A DNA stretch of 6,807 nucleotides, from positions 1-6,807 of the forward strand of contig JAAYZL010000382.1 in assembly GCA_012514855.1 (NCBI GenBank). Direction: 5' to 3'. Below are positions 6,625 to 6,807 of this stretch, one piece after another. Source of the stretch: Clostridiales bacterium. Its GTDB lineage: Bacteria; Bacillota_A; Clostridia; Christensenellales; Aristaeellaceae. Numbering within the stretch: position 1 is the first letter of the stretch; every line of letters begins with the position of its first letter. A model generated the notes under the pieces. It made no database searches, was not told where the DNA came from, and saw nothing but the letters and a program-made list of their open reading frames with translations. The translations under genes and the position numbers were made by a program.

Positions 6625-6633
6625 GTATGTCAA
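6605..6633 (-). promoter_or_regulatory. Consensus sigma-A promoter of the hyuA-hyuB-SIS operon
   Basis: On the minus strand TTGACA (6628-6633), a 17-bp spacer and TATAAT (6605-6610) match the consensus exactly. Predicted initiation is near 6598, about 100 nt before the hyuA ATG. The downstream part of the spacer and the -10 are the same as in the promoter at 627-655, while the spacer next to the -35 differs, so the conserved part coincides with the palindrome rather than with the promoter alone. Confidence 0.85.
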
Positions 6634-6806
6634 TGGGATTCAGAAAAATGATCATATGGAATATATCTTGCAACGAGAGCTGTAGGTTTTAAGAATGCAA
6701 TTTGACCTGCCTCTTTATAATGTAAACAAAAATAAAGTTTGGTAAGGCATGTGTACTTGCGTGGGAAGCGGAAGTAGTTCGCAGTCACGACATTAACAGC
6801 GGGGTA
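6630..6806 (-). other. Open frame reaching the window edge, possible tail of an unknown gene
   Basis: One minus-strand frame is open for 58 codons from the window edge to a TGA at 6630-6632 that overlaps the -35 of the hyu promoter. The conceptual product ends LKPTALVARYIPYDHFSESH and matches no family I recognise. It has no ATG inside the window, and its base composition and codon use (many A/T third positions) differ from the other genes here. It could be the end of a foreign or unusual gene, a decayed remnant, or chance openness in AT-richer DNA. The rest of this stretch shows a TATAAT on the plus strand (6716-6721) without a good -35. Confidence 0.2.
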
Positions 6807-6807
6807 A

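Noticed and set aside
6716..6721. Plus-strand TATAAT as a divergent promoter
   Set aside because: No acceptable -35 hexamer lies 16-18 bp upstream, and the short frame beyond it has no start codon with a ribosome site in the window.

Overview
The window looks like a GC-rich, low-molecular-weight-solute catabolic locus from a bacterium that is probably a high-GC member of the Bacillota (Clostridia-like). That assignment is inferred from strong GGAGG-type ribosome binding sites, two promoters that match the sigma-A consensus exactly, a classical intrinsic terminator, and the gene content. No rRNA, tRNA, CRISPR array or insertion sequence was seen. Every convincing gene lies on the minus strand. 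The long plus-strand open frames are antisense shadows produced by high GC at third codon positions.

Layout, read in the direction of transcription (high to low coordinates). (i) 6634-6807 is an AT-richer stretch with no confident gene. One minus-strand frame stays open from the window edge to 6630 and could be the tail of an unknown gene. (ii) 6605-6633 is a perfect TTGACA-N17-TATAAT promoter with an AT-rich palindrome over its -10 and spacer. (iii) hyuA (4433-6496) and hyuB (2701-4431) are separated by 1 nt and encode the two subunits of an ATP-dependent hydantoinase/oxoprolinase-type enzyme. (iv) 1699-2679 encodes a double-SIS-domain sugar-phosphate protein of the fructosamine-6-phosphate deglycase (FrlB/FraB) type, with the catalytic Glu/His pair retained. 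(v) A HutC-type GntR regulator (848-1576) has its own promoter and ends in a strong intrinsic terminator. (vi) After about 150 bp of hairpin-forming non-coding DNA, a second perfect promoter with almost the same palindrome (627-655) drives a sialidase/Asp-box family gene that runs off the window at position 1.

How it may work together. The two promoters in front of hyuA and the sialidase-like gene share a nearly identical roughly 20-bp palindrome placed where a bound protein would block RNA polymerase. The GntR/UTRA repressor encoded between them is the obvious candidate to bind it, which would make the whole window one regulon. UTRA domains commonly sense phosphorylated sugars, and FrlB-type enzymes act on 6-phosphorylated sugar-amine adducts. 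A coherent but unproven reading is that a glycan or glycated amino compound is trimmed by the sialidase-like hydrolase, deglycated by the SIS enzyme, and has a cyclic amide bond opened by HyuAB. The kinase and transporter such a pathway needs are not in the window, so the substrate remains unknown.
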